Positions 13,033 through 25,064 of a stretch of DNA of 64,000 nt are shown one piece after another (positions within the stretch are counted from its first letter, which is position 1; each line of letters begins with the position of its first letter). Made by a program: the position numbers and the translations under genes. A model generated the notes under the pieces. That model saw nothing but the letters and a program-made list of their open reading frames with translations, did not search any database and was not told the DNA's origin. The stretch is from Tenebrio molitor (taxonomy: Eukaryota; Arthropoda; Insecta; Coleoptera; Tenebrionidae), in NCBI RefSeq assembly GCF_963966145.1, contig NC_091048.1:29202001-29266000 (forward strand). Reading direction: 5' to 3'.

Positions 13033-13234
13033 TCGCGTGTTCATTTAAATTAATCCTCAAAGTCGGCGTTGAAGACTCGATTGTGAACTCACCACGGATT
13101 ACGATCACGGATCAGCTGTTTAAATATAACCTCACTTTCTGCGTTGTTTGTGTTTTTACTCTGCAGACTGACGAGTGGTGCGTTCACAATCGACTCTTCG
13201 ACGCCAACTTTGCGGATACATTTAAATGAACCGA
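13033..13234 (+). mobile_element. MITE family 3, copy A (202 bp)
   Basis: Near-palindromic element with terminal repeats of about 58 bp. The outer part reads TCGCGTGTTCATTTAAAT at the left and TCGGTTCATTTAAAT at the right read inward, followed by CAAAGT(T/C)GGCGT and CGATTGTGAAC. TA flanks are at 13031-13032 and 13235-13236. The interior carries a pyrimidine-rich run ending in CTGCAG. Five further copies lie at 40.3, 45.9, 47.8, 54.5 and 55.7 kb. Confidence 0.9.
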
Positions 13235-13236
13235 TA

Positions 13237-16200
13237 TAAACTACACCAGATGACTATTAATATTTGTGATTTCTATAGTAAGATTGGCAGAATAGGTATT
13301 CTATTCTATGTTTGATAAAACAAAGCTATCGTTATCATTTATTGTTTAAAATAGTTTTAACAACTGAGCACAGTATCGTAAACAAGAGGCAAATGCAATG
13401 TGAGTTAATGTTTTTAATAATTCATGGTCTCATTTACATCGTCAATTATTCACAAAACAGTATATGTGGTTGTAAAATCCTAACCAAAAAAATGAATCGA
13501 AACATGACATGCCAATGACGAGGCTTACCAATTGGGCAGGGATGCCAACCCATTAAATTTGCTTCAATCATTTATAATCACTTGTGCAAATCGTCGCTGT
13601 GCTTTTAAAATGAACAACAAATTTTCATTAAAGTAATGTTTCTAATTATCGAGGTTCTTAAACAAACAATTTTTTATTATTATTGCTAATATGTACGTCA
13701 CTAAAAAAATCAAAACAAACAGTGCAGAAATTACAAGAAACGGCGAGGCCAAAAACAAATCGTTGTGAAAGTTATCGCAATATTTTATATCAACATTCGT
13801 CTTTATCTCCTTCCTTCCTAACATAAAATGGCAGTCGTTTCATTTCGGTGAATTATAAAATAGCTGAAATCATGTAAAATCTAAAATGTATCTTCACGTT
13901 CGGATCAACCACAATAATTTATTTGCCAACGTATAATTAATAGAAATCTTTGCTTTTCATTGGGACATCAGTATCACGACAAGTAACGAACCTCGATTTA
14001 TCATGATTTTTCTTCAGTGAATCACGACTGTTTATAGCAAATGGAATGACGCAACCCAGAAAAATATATGATTTAATGATATTTTTCGCATGTACAGCAC
14101 ACATTGCTGCAGCAATAAAGATTGTTTATCAATAAACACAAACACAGAACTGGGATAAATTTAACGATGCTCACGAACCACATTTCTGTATTTTTAAGAT
14201 CGGAGAACGAGAGATGTATCTATTCCGCGATGCCATCCCCTGAATCGAGCATCGACGTGACGACTTATTGGGACACGACGATGCTGCGGCCCACGCGGCA
14301 CGAAAAAATAAAATACTTATTTGGGAATTATGGAATGATAAAGAATATTTTCGTTGGATATTTTTGGTGGTTTTGCGGGTTCGATCGGGTGGTGATGAAA
14401 GTAGCCTCGTCGCCGGCGTGCTCGCTTTAAAAAATGCAAATTTCATTAGGCAAAATGGATCGACGTCCAGGACACTTTTTTTCAGGATTGTGCAGTTTCG
14501 CATTCGGAATCAATGTGACAGATGAAAGGAGGAGGAGGAGGGTTGGTGCGATGCGAAGGACGATTTAGCCGTGAAACCCCCCGGATCTTTTCTGCGTTAC
14601 CACCGCGTGCGCGACACACAAAAGAAGCACCGAAGACCTGAAAGGACCGAACGATACGTATTCTGATATTGCCTTTGAAGTCGACCGATCCCCACTAAAA
14701 TATTGATGCGAAGGTGAGAGCAAGATTTCTATCGCGGCATATCTAAAACATCGAGAAACAAAGGAGAAATCATAAATAAATTAGGATTTTTCCGTCACAA
14801 AGAGAATCAACGAGCACGTGTAGGTACACGAACAACCCCCTGATTAAATTCCCGTAGATTTCCCAAGTCCATAAACAAAAGCGTAACCGAATAAAAAAAC
14901 AAGAGCCCACAAAAAAATAATACATCCCGTCCCGTTTGAAATGCAAATTGCGTAACGGCATTAGCGCAGTCCGCCGGACTTAAACAAATTAAAAATTCTT
15001 TCAGATTCGGCCGTGCGACGCATTAAATTTGTCGCTCGACCGACAATTACCGACAAAAATCGCATTTCCATTCCGGGGACGGACCCGGAACTCGATTAGC
15101 GGCGGCGCCCCCGCCCAGGAGCAATCGTCGAATTGCGAATAGCTAGTGTAAATATTTCCCGCGACCGGGACGCGTTACCCGTCAAAATAAGAACCGGCCA
15201 GGGGGTGGCAATAAAAATTCAAATTTACAAATTTACATTTTAAATGCTTTTTCATACACGGTGGTCGCCTGACGATGCGTAACTGAAAATCGACCCCCGC
15301 TACTTTTCACATGATCAGCCAGCCCCCTCGCAAAAACCGAGACGCCGCCACATCGACCCGCACGACGGCTACAATTCGATTTTAATTATTCAACTCTTCC
15401 ACAGGTAGTGCAGGTGCGCTTGTTGCAGATGCTCGTCGCTTGATTGATTGATCAGCCGAACGGGGCCCCGGTTCTGGACGTGCGTTTCGCCCCCGGATGA
15501 GACCGGCTCGGGGGGCCGCCGCTGGACCGTCCCGGTTTGGATGCAACTTCCGGCTGACACTTGCAGCGGGTGCACCGTGGGGGCTCAGCGGCCGCCCCCG
15601 GATCGTTCCCCGCCGGAATGCACACCCGCACGATCGTAAAACACGCGGCTGCCGACAAACAAATCGGCAAAACGGACATTGTTTACAGTAAATTGTTTAC
15701 TTACCCGATCATTCTAAGCCGGCGAAACGGGGGTTAGTCGAGCTGGGAAGGGCGGACAAACACAGGGAGGTTGTAAATAAGCCTTCAGAACACTGTTGTT
15801 GCGTGGTTAAACGGCATACAGTTTTAAATTAATGATAAACACGATGTGTTAACAAGTGGTTTGTTAAGATGGCGAAACGTCAAGCAAGACAAAATTAGCG
15901 ACAATTAAACGAACAATACGGTACTAACACAACACAATATGCACTTCCTAGTTATATAAATGTATAAAAATACTTTTCCAATACTGATAGGAGGTTTGTT
16001 GGTCCGAATACAGGTTTAAATTACATTTGGTCCGCTGGAAAAATCGTCTGTCAGATTCGCGTGCTGGAAGGGTGTGCGTGACGGTCGGCAAATCGGCGGA
16101 CTGCCTTATCGACGCGGTATCGCGCCTCCGAACCGCCCCCGCACTATCGCCGGATCTCACGTCTCAATCGACGTTTTTCACGCCAAACAGAACGCCAATT

Positions 16201-16450
16201 ACTCAAACGACTATTTTCCAATCGACGACGCATCAAGATCGGCTCCAGTCTCGTTTTCCTGTTGACGACTCACCCGAGACGCGAACCTAACCAACACGTC
16301 GCAAAAAATTCAAATGGAATGTGTAAACAAAGACAAATTGTTCACGATTTTTATTATCTCATCAACAACAACTGTATAAAAATGCAATGCAGGTGAAAGA
16401 AACAGTCACGTAGGCCTCATTTTTATTTCCAAAAACATCGACTACTGGCG
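13237..16450. other. Intergenic, no certain gene
   Basis: About 3.2 kb. 13.2-14.1 kb is AT-rich and featureless. 14.1-16.3 kb is GC-richer with overlapping ORFs on both strands. The only candidate worth naming is a possible small secreted peptide on the minus strand near 15.4-15.7 kb (separate entry). I see no RNA genes. Confidence 0.35.
15447..15679 (-). CDS. Possible small secreted peptide (very uncertain)
   Basis: From ATG at 15679 a 75-residue frame begins with a plausible signal peptide (MSVLPICLSAAACFTIVRVC) followed by a Pro/Arg/Ser-rich segment with CTRCKC. A second frame on the same strand (about 15390-15575) reads GGETHVQNRGPVRLINQSS and HLQQAHLHYLW and also looks protein-like, so a splice or frameshift may join them. 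A good donor (GTAAGT) precedes the ATG at about 15700, which could be a 5' exon. The DNA is GC-rich and the opposite strand is open too, so this may be chance. No family recognised. Confidence 0.2.
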
Positions 16451-16484
16451 GATTTTATTAATCATCCAAACCCCTGCAGGATTA

Positions 16485-17806
16485 TCAATCTCCATACCTC
16501 CATCTCCACCACGCCACAGTCATCCTATCCCAGATATTTTCGAAGCTGAAACGAAAACGTGTTAACGCAAAGATCAATAAAATCATAAACTTCAACACAA
16601 GGCGCCTCGAGCTTGTTTCACTTTACCTGTGGCTTAAGTTCAAACAAACTTCAATTTGTTCAATTCCGCGCTCTTAAAACTTACGTAAACTGAGAAACGT
16701 CGCATCAAAATTGTGGCGAAAGTACATTAGCGCCGAGAAAACGCAAAATTGGGCTCGAGTCTCGGATAGAATTCAATTTTGATTCGAGAGTTCAGCGGCC
16801 CCGCTCAAATCAAACAAAATGCGACTCAGACAACGAATGCCGGTGATAATTAAATTAGAATATTTTATTTGGCAAGTGTAAACTTCTAGCGCTTCTAATG
16901 GCAAGAACCAACAATGACTCAAACTGCCTTTTTACCTATCCATTGCCGGTCTGACGTCCAACAGGGCAAATTGATACTTCTGGTCGACGACCCCGCCGTC
17001 GTAATAGTCGATAATGTACCTAACCTCTTTACCGCATCTGTCAACAATCCAGTCGTGCCTGTCAAATGGCAACTCATAACCTAACAACCACCTGATTCTG
17101 GCTCTAGGACTGTAGGTTGTTGCCAGACCCCCAAAACTTTTTAATCTGAAGACAAATCAATCAGTTTTGTTTTTAATTTTCTCAAAATAATCTACTTAGG
17201 ATCTCCACACTCTTTGGCATGCAGAGCCTCCCACTTTAACACTTCCAACCAGGCTTGCTCGTTATTCGCGTTGTGAATTTTAATGATGTCATCCATGTCT
17301 TTTGGTTTGAGGTCGTCGTCCTTCCAGCGCCACCCTTTCCTCAACATGGCATTCCAAAACATCTAGAAACTGATGTTAAATCTAAACACTTTTTTACACT
17401 TGTTCATACTTGTTGACTGGGGTACACCCAAAACTGACTCTCCCCTTCTTTGACTATAGCTTTAGGAATGTTGGAGACTTGTCGGTGTGTCGGTAGCGGG
17501 AACGGCTGTCCTGGCGACGGATTCTGATTAGCGGGGCCCATCTACAACCTCCGATTACTAAAAATCAACCACTCACCACCTCAAACCTACCATATTCAAC
17601 GGATTGACGTCGCCTTGCCCCTGATTGATGGGACACTCCCCCGACCCAATCTTCTTGTGCATCGGGCATTCCGCCGGGATGTTTTTCAACTCGTAGGCGC
17701 GAATCTGCTCCTTTTCAAAATCGCCGCGCTTGTGTATTTCTGCTGACGCGTTCGGGTGGACGATCTGAGTGGCCGCTATCTCCGCTGCGGACACCGTATT
17801 CCCCAT
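16485..17806 (-). CDS. HCCS: Holocytochrome c-type synthase (cytochrome c heme lyase)
   Basis: Attaches heme covalently to the CXXCH cysteines of apocytochrome c in the mitochondrial intermembrane space. Exons on the minus strand are 17591-17806, 17410-17541, 17196-17362, 16936-17145 and 16485-16545; all junctions are GT-AG and together give 261 residues, close to the usual length of about 268. Exon 1 has the two Cys-Pro heme-contact motifs (AECPMHK and SGECPI) and DVNPLNM. Exon 3 has WKDDDLKPKDM and LKWEALHA, whose His (about residue 164) is the essential heme ligand in human HCCS. Exon 4 has YSPRARIRW, GYELPFDRHDW and RYIIDYYDGG. The C terminus reads WDRMTVAWWRW. ATG at 17806 was chosen because the upstream ATG lies before an intron acceptor at 17814-17815; a 5'-UTR exon probably ends at 17916 (GTAAG donor). 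AATAAA on the minus strand is at 16454-16459. Confidence 0.95.
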
Positions 17807-17975
17807 CTCGACTCTGAAACCGGACAAAAAAGTGAGGTTATGTCAACTTACATAACACCGTTTAATTTTCGCCGGTGTTGCGCAACCACTAATTGTTATG
17901 TAAACACGCACTTACAATGAGTCTCACAAAATCAACTTGAAATTTTTTACAACTCAATTGAACTTTCTACACTGT

Positions 17976-20900
17976 GTTGCAATTTGACTAATTTCAGATG
18001 ACATTCTGTCGTTAACGTCACGACCCCTGCTGCGAGGCTGCGGCTAAGGTTACAAAATTTGCAATTAATTTTTTACACTAATTAAGCCGTTTCATTACAA
18101 ACGTGTCGCAACCAGACGATTATTACTCCATCAGGAACGCGTCCAGCATTATTCGATTAAATAAAACACAAAAAAAAAAAAACATTTAACTTGGGTGCCC
18201 CCCTAGCAATTTTTTTTAATTTTTGACAGATTCGATGCCAAATGTCGTGTCCTCGAGGTGAACTTTACGGAGAGATTTATTGACCAGAAAGCGGATGCGA
18301 CCGTTGCATCTGAAATATTGAAAGTGAATCCAATCATTCACCTTTAACTTCGATTTCCCCAATTTTTTTGAAACCAAACAAAAAAAAAAACTGCACCTAT
18401 CTCGACAAATCGTATGCAAAAATGTCAAAAAAGTATTGCACAACTCGGATTTATGTCAAACTGCAGAGATATGGGTTTATGCAAATATCGCGGTGTTACA
18501 TGTTAAATACCAAACCGTCGTAAAATGTAAATATTGAAGAAACTGCGACACATTTTGTTTAAATGGGATGAGATTTTTGTATTCTTCACCTAAATAAATA
18601 AATAATGTAAATGTTAACGAGATGATCGTGGGAATGTCTCAATGATGTCGGTTTGACACCCGGACTTGGATGGTCCAGAATCATCGATTAATTTGCAAAT
18701 GTTCGAGAAAAAAAACTAATGCAACCTTGAACGATCAGAAATGTGTGCTATGCAATCAACAGAAAATTATGCATGCATTACAAATTGTCCGTTAATTGGT
18801 AGAAAGCGAAGCGAATCGATGTATAACTGGTTGCCTACATAGCGCGAATCGCCAAGCTTGAAAAATGTTTTCTTTGGTTTGATTGAGTGCAGTAAAAGTG
18901 TGTTAAACTAGGCCATCTCCAAAAACCGCATTGATCTCTTCGATCGGTGTAGATTCCATCGAGTGAAATTCCTACACGACTCTGAGACAATAGCGCTCAG
19001 GAAATGTAAAGGAAGCAAATGACGCAATCTATTATAGCCGCCGCCAATTAAAGTTGGGTAATTAACTGAAAACAATCTTCTCCCATCGCCACCGATTGCG
19101 CAAAGCTGCATCTATTACCCGACGAAAATTCGTCCGAAGAGCTCCACGAGGAAAGCGCCCCACGATCCGCACTCGCCCACAAATCGGGAAGTCGCATCTG
19201 CGATGACATTATCGAGGCGACTTTCCCACGACGAGTCAAAGAGGTCGCGGAGAAAGCGAAGATCGGTGAACTATGAGTTCCGATCGAGTTCGCGACGTCC
19301 TCTGCCCCGAAGAATGCGTCTTGATTGGGGCACCGTCCGAATCAGCAAGTCAAATGGTGTTTGTTGCGTAACAACCACATCTTCGCGACCTTCCAATCTT
19401 CAACAATGGGACAACCCCTCGAAAGGAGTGCCTCGAGGACAATTGTGTGCAAATTGGCCTCGATTTGCTCTGTTTAGAGCCGTTTCACACATCATGCGAA
19501 CAAATTGTCGAAACTTGGCAAACCGGAGTCCCGGACTAAGAATGGAAATAATGAGGTTTCACAAGTGAACAGTTGCGACCACAATATGAACATTAGTCCG
19601 ACGATAAGATCGCCTCGAGTTGTGCAACTCACGATCGCTTGTGGTTGTCTTCGAGATGAGTCGCCCATCGATTTATTCTTACAGTTGCGACACGTCATCA
19701 TGCTAATCACAACAATGCAGCCGCGGACACCTCAAGAGTCGACAAAAATCGAGGTTAACGAAAGTCGACACGTTTGCCCAAACTGGGTAACTGTAGCGAG
19801 TACTCGACAAACACATTAGATAACTCCTCCTTACGTCAGATTATCGATTTTGCAAAATGCAATTGAGAAACGAGATTTTCCTGAGATGCCGCATCCGCCT
19901 CGCCTTGGCGGCGTCCTGAAGTGGGTCGGAGAATACTTGACATTAATTGGACAACACAATGCGTTCCGGATTCGTTTGAAAACGCGTCGACGGTGCACAA
20001 GCCCATTGTGACAGGTGGCGAAATCTCGATCGTTTCCCACCGACGGCGACGTATCGATCCAAAATCGCCATCACCAATAACTGACTGTGGAGGCCTCTGC
20101 TAATGGCGAAACGCCGTGAGAACCGCGCATTTGCCAACATCTAGACTTGTCCTGTCTCAACTACACATGTCTTGGCTGCATCTGGGCCACACATTTGTCT
20201 TGAGTCGTGCCTAATTGGTGCGCATTTCGCAACACATCTAGATCACATTGAAAACGTTTAGAACGGGCAGGATTGCGTAAAGAGGATGGAGTACGCTACA
20301 CTCGAGATTCTATATCTTCCAAGTCCTATTATTGAATTATTGACAATTGGTTTCCTTCCCACCCCTGGTTGGCACAATCGAGTGAGAATCGCCTCGGGTG
20401 TCGTGGTATTGGTGATCAATGATTGTTGGTCCAAGATCGGAGATAACACCGGAGAATTAATAATGAACGCCCACATCTTGGAGCGATCCGGGCACCCGCT
20501 ACTGTGGCAAAACAATAGTTCAAGGGTGCCGTACAATTAAATTTCAATTAACTTGATCCAATCCATTAATAAAAATTAAGTGCTTGGCTAACAAACCATG
20601 AACCCATTTTGCCAACCATCAAGTCGTTAATTCGACTTTCGTGTCTGCAAGACCGCGGGTTTTGTGGTAGCCTATCATTAGGACGTTTTAAACCAGATCA
20701 TTTGTTGGTTGTGAGCAAGGTCGAGCTTCGCAATTAGATTTCCGTTCACTGTTTATTCGGAGATTTTAACGCTCGACCAAACACCATCCCAGAAAATTTG
20801 GAGATGATGTGGGTGGTTACGCAATTAGGAAATCCACTTTTGGCTTGTAACATCTGCTCGGTATGCTCTCCCTCATTATTTAATCGAGAATTCTTCCCAT

Positions 20901-22629
20901 CAGTATTGTCCAGAATCCGTGAGGTAATAATAAACGACTTTGCGTGCGCTGTTGGATAACTGAAGAGCCGTCAGTTATCCAACGTTTGACATTTAACATT
21001 TTTTCCGCTAAATGGACCATTTCGGCAGAAACGCACAATATACCGACGATGTTTGGCAACCGTGCATCCTCTTCGAAATTTGCTAACTTCTCTGCAGTGT
21101 TAACACGTTCAGGTTTCCTTCGCACAATTCCCAATTCGTCGATATCGAGATCCGAACAATTGCAAAACTCCAACAATGCGGTTGTTTAAAAAGCAATTCT
21201 CACCATTTCACTACTTTCTACGATGTAACAAATTGATGCAGAAAAAAATGGCTAAAGGTCAGGTTACGAATTACGTGTGGCTCCACGTACGACACAATTT
21301 CTATGAAAGGAGGAAGGTGGATTTTCTCAGGGGTGTCTGAAGGCTGGACGGGACAATGTGTGGCATTTTTAGCAGGCAGTTTGCGTGTGACGCAAGTCAG
21401 GAAAGGCTGCAGATTTGATGGAGGATATCGTAATTAAGTCTCGGTAATAGAAATTGCGAAGAATGAAGAACTCATCGGGCGTTGCGCAATCGGGCCATCA
21501 CGATTGTTTTATAGGCCCAGGAATGGAAGCCGTGCTCGTTTGACATTTCCACTTGTTTCCCAAAAAATGCAAAGTGACAACTCAATCACACAATAACCTG
21601 TCATTATCTATGTAAATTTCAAGGGTAGGCTTTGTTTTGAAAGCGCCAAATCTGTGAGAATCTGACATATCTTGCCGAACCTTGAAATGTTTTCATTATG
21701 GATCCATCCGAGATCGTCGATTATCTAATCGGGCATGTAACAATTTTAATTGCCGGTTGTGGTGTACTGGAGGCGGCTTTCTAAAATTTTATCATCCATT
21801 AATTGCCCGCCACGGCTTAACTAATCGCATCTTTTATCACAGTATATTTGGATAATCAATTGTCGGTTTCAATGAGACCTCCGTTATTAAGTCAATCATT
21901 AAAAACAGATTTCCTGGTGAAAACATGTGTACGGTACATCTGTGCGCTATTGGAAAGTGCGCTTGACAAAGATATGGGTGCGGAGACCGCCGTGATGCTT
22001 ATTTATATATTCCATTTCAGCGCTCAGGAATCTCTACCAGATAGAGTTATTTGTGGGAAATCTTCCACGATGAGCAATCTTCCTCGAAATACCAAATGTC
22101 AGGCCTATTACCTTTTTATTATCACGGCCCAAAGGTGAGGGACGCCGCTTCAACTTTAGCCGTGAAACAGCGCCTCGACTCACGTTTGGGCCGACATATC
22201 CAGATTTCCATCCAAGAGATATTTTCTGGATCTGCAAACGGGGACGCAAAATCGCGCGGCTCGTGTGTCAAGAGTTAGCGAACAAAACACACAAACCACG
22301 TAATTCGTTGCGTTTGTTTTTCTGCTTGCGTAACTTTAATAAAAACACTTAACGGTGATTATGCACCGTTGGAATGTTTCCAATCTGAGAAGATTTTATC
22401 TTGTCCCATTATCTGCGTGAATCATCAACGGTGGCCTCAACGAGCGACAAACAACTTGGACAAATTGTCCCTCGTAATAAATCGCGACCAACAAATAGCC
22501 TTAATCAAGTAACAAGAGCCGCTATCATTTTGAACTTTGACATGTCGCAGACGGAAACCCTTAATTAAGTGTCTTTTTCACGTCAACAAAGCAGAACTCG
22601 CGACAGTTAAACTGTTGTGCTCGTAAACC
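17976..22629. other. Intergenic, no gene seen
   Basis: About 4.6 kb between the HCCS 5' end and the glycoprotein gene. 18.9-22.3 kb is mid-GC, unique-looking DNA with short ORFs on both strands, none longer than about 120 codons and none recognisable. No inverted-repeat elements stand out here, unlike most of the window, so cis-regulatory DNA is a reasonable guess. Confidence 0.4.
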
Positions 22630-24135
22630 ATGCGTCTCAAAACATCCCTGGTGATCCTGTTGGTGATCGCGGCTTCGATCGCCGATTGCAAACGTTCGAG
22701 GGGGCGCGGTCGGGGTTCGTCATCGTCGTCGGGCTTCTCTTTCTGGAATCGCAAGAAGAGCTCGTCCGACGGGAACAATCAGCCCAAGCCGTCGGCCCCC
22801 AAAGAACCGGAAGTGAAGAAGCAGACGGCGAACGTGCAGCAGGGCTCGCCGCAGGATCCCGCCCGTCCGATCGGGTGGAACGCGGACAAGAAGCAGACGG
22901 CGAACGTGCAGCAGTCGGCGAACGTCCAGCGGGGCTCGCCGCAGGATCCCGCCCGTCCGATCGGGTGGAACGTGGACAAGAACAACAATCAGCCGCAGAA
23001 GCAAAACGTGAATCCTTCCCACGCTGGGGCCTACCCGCAGAGCGGAGGAGCTCCCGTTGCAGGCGGCCCACCGCAAGGTGGAGGTTATCCGAGTGCAGGT
23101 GGCTACCCACACGGCAATCCCAGTCAAGGTTCTCCTGGTTATGGGTACCCGCAAAACGCCGGGGGAGTTCCCACTTACGGGAACGGTGCTCCGGGGTACA
23201 ATTACGGTCAGCAACAGCAACTCCCAGGACACTACCAGAATCCAGGAGGGTATGGAGGTCATCCTCAACAGCAACCAGGTATGGGAGGAGGGTACGGAGG
23301 TTACCCTCAACAGCAACCAGGCATGGGAGGGTACGGGGGTTATCCTCAACAGCAACCAGGCATGGGAGGGTACGGAGGCTATCCTCAACAGCAACCAGGC
23401 ATGGGAGGGTACGGAGGCTACCCTCAACAGCAGACGGGCATGATGGGGTCTATGTTCGGAGGCAACAAGCACGGATACGGCGGTTATGGTGGTTACGGTG
23501 GCTACGGCGGGTACGGCATGAAGAAATCTGGCGGTTTCTTCGGCAAGCACGCCTTCCGCAACGTCTTAGGTGGTCTTTTTGTCTGGTATCTGGTCTCAGG
23601 TCTGGTAAGCAGACCTTACAAAGTGTACAACTACTACAACCAACCCAAGGAAGAGCGTCAGGAGATTACTCTTCCGTCAAACGTTTTGATGCTGTGCAAC
23701 GAAAACGCGACCGGAATATGCGTCCCGGGTACTGCTGCCATTTGCACCCAAGACAACAAGATTCTCTGCGTCACCGCCATGGCCGCGACTGTGCCTTGTC
23801 AAGACAACACCGGCGCTTTCTGCGTCAACAGTACAATTCCTTGTGTGGACGCCAACGACCCTCTGTGTCAGAACAAGACGTCAGTTGACAACACCACGAC
23901 TGTCAATCTGCCGTGTTTCACCAACATGACGCTCGAACCGGGTCCCACAACGAACGTGACGCTTCCAGTGAGTGAGAACAATAGATTCTGTGTGACCACC
24001 ATGGCGGTCCCCGATCCTTCGGTTCCCGTCGACGATGGCAAAACTAACAAGACAGAGCCGGCTTTGCTTCCTGCGAATGCGACAGGTGCGGAGGGGTTCA
24101 ACGCTTCCGTACCGGTCAATTTGCGGCGACGTTAG
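22630..24135 (+). CDS. Secreted/membrane Gly-Pro-Gln-repeat glycoprotein with Cys-rich tail
   Basis: A single-exon gene of 501 codons; I do not recognise an ortholog. Order of parts: signal peptide (MRLKTSLVILLVIAASIADC); a basic Arg/Gly/Ser stretch (KRSRGRGRG, then poly-Ser); two copies of a unit around GSPQDPARPIGWN (residues about 63-117); five tandem PQQQPGMGGYGGY-type units (about 205-271) and a GYGGYGGYGG run; a hydrophobic segment VLGGLFVWYLVSGLV (about 311-325); then SRPYKVYNYYNQ and a domain with Cys spaced every seven to nine residues (LCNENATGIC ... VPCQDNTGAFC) plus about nine N-X-S/T sites. It ends NLRRR. The hydrophobic segment may span the membrane or sit in the fold. Large ORFs in other frames here reflect repeat and GC content. 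AATAAA lies at 24190-24195. Function unknown. Confidence 0.85.
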   Translation: MRLKTSLVILLVIAASIADCKRSRGRGRGSSSSSGFSFWNRKKSSSDGNNQPKPSAPKEPEVKKQTANVQQGSPQDPARPIGWNADKKQTANVQQSANVQRGSPQDPARPIGWNVDKNNNQPQKQNVNPSHAGAYPQSGGAPVAGGPPQGGGYPSAGGYPHGNPSQGSPGYGYPQNAGGVPTYGNGAPGYNYGQQQQLPGHYQNPGGYGGHPQQQPGMGGGYGGYPQQQPGMGGYGGYPQQQPGMGGYGGYPQQQPGMGGYGGYPQQQTGMMGSMFGGNKHGYGGYGGYGGYGGYGMKKSGGFFGKHAFRNVLGGLFVWYLVSGLVSRPYKVYNYYNQPKEERQEITLPSNVLMLCNENATGICVPGTAAICTQDNKILCVTAMAATVPCQDNTGAFCVNSTIPCVDANDPLCQNKTSVDNTTTVNLPCFTNMTLEPGPTTNVTLPVSENNRFCVTTMAVPDPSVPVDDGKTNKTEPALLPANATGAEGFNASVPVNLRRR

Positions 24136-24189
24136 TCCATAGAATAATTTATTTAATCTTCCTCCATTACAATGTAGACAATAACGATC

Positions 24190-24195
24190 AATAAA
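24190..24195 (+). terminator. Polyadenylation signal of the repeat glycoprotein gene
   Basis: AATAAA 55 bases after the stop codon at 24133-24135, in the expected place for 3'-end processing. Confidence 0.7.
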
Positions 24196-24199
24196 ACTA

Positions 24200-25064
24200 G
24201 CAAACAGAGCACGTCTTTGGTAATTGTCTTGCTTCTTTAGAATTCTGCCAGGACTCAAGGCCTAGACGGCGTTCTGGGGAGCGTCGACGCTTCGTGGAAC
24301 TTGTGCAAGTCGAGCTGTGTTTACTGTTTGAAATGGAATAATTGCGGTGACGACACCGCGACCTTTATTAATCGGAGGATGGGTCGGCTATGCTAATCCG
24401 GTCTGGAGAAAATACGGCAGATCGAGCGTATCCTTGGCGTCCAAATCCGCATTCTAACCTCCGCACAATGCTCAAACCGTGTTCACACGGGAACAATCTT
24501 CGCCTGGTCGTCTTCCAACCCAGAAAAAAATCACGACTCGGTGCGACCTTACAGCTTCACTTTCACTCAAATAGTCTTCGATCTGTTTGCGGTACTGAAC
24601 TTTGCGATATGTCACCAGACCGGTGCACTTTTAGCATGGAACGAGCCCCAAAAAAATATGAGGACGCGGAATGAAAGTTTCATGGGAGAGCTTTGATGGG
24701 CTCGGCTCCGTGTTCTGCACACGAATTGATCCTTTGTCGTTTTGTAAACGTGCAAAACACGATTGCATCTCATCGAATAACCGAACGGTGTTGTCTTTAT
24801 TCCGGTCACCACCGCAGAAGGTCGACCCGGAGTCGGACACTATTTTTATCGAAAATTGTCATCTCCGCAATTCGATTCTCGCTCGTCCTTGAGTTCTTCT
24901 CTCGTTTTGAATAAGCGGACGAGCTTTGTCTGTAGAAACCGAGAGTGTTTCTTTGGGTCGGCCGTTCCCCCAACCGGTCTCAGCCCCTCTTCAGAGGACA
25001 TCCTTTCACTAACATCTTCAAGATGCATCCGAGAGTCTCTTCAGTCATTCAGTGGCTTACCAAC
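24200..25064. other. Intergenic / 5' region of the first chitin-binding gene
   Basis: No gene seen. The last 100 bases contain TCTTCAGTCATTCAGTGG at about 25038-25055, with initiator-like TCAGT words just before the chosen start codon. I saw no good TATA box upstream of them. Confidence 0.35.

Noticed and set aside
22617..23888. 423-codon plus-strand and 276-codon minus-strand ORFs over the repeat glycoprotein
   Set aside because: Out-of-frame products of GC-rich repeats. Only the frame starting at 22630 has a signal peptide, coherent repeats and a Cys-rich tail.
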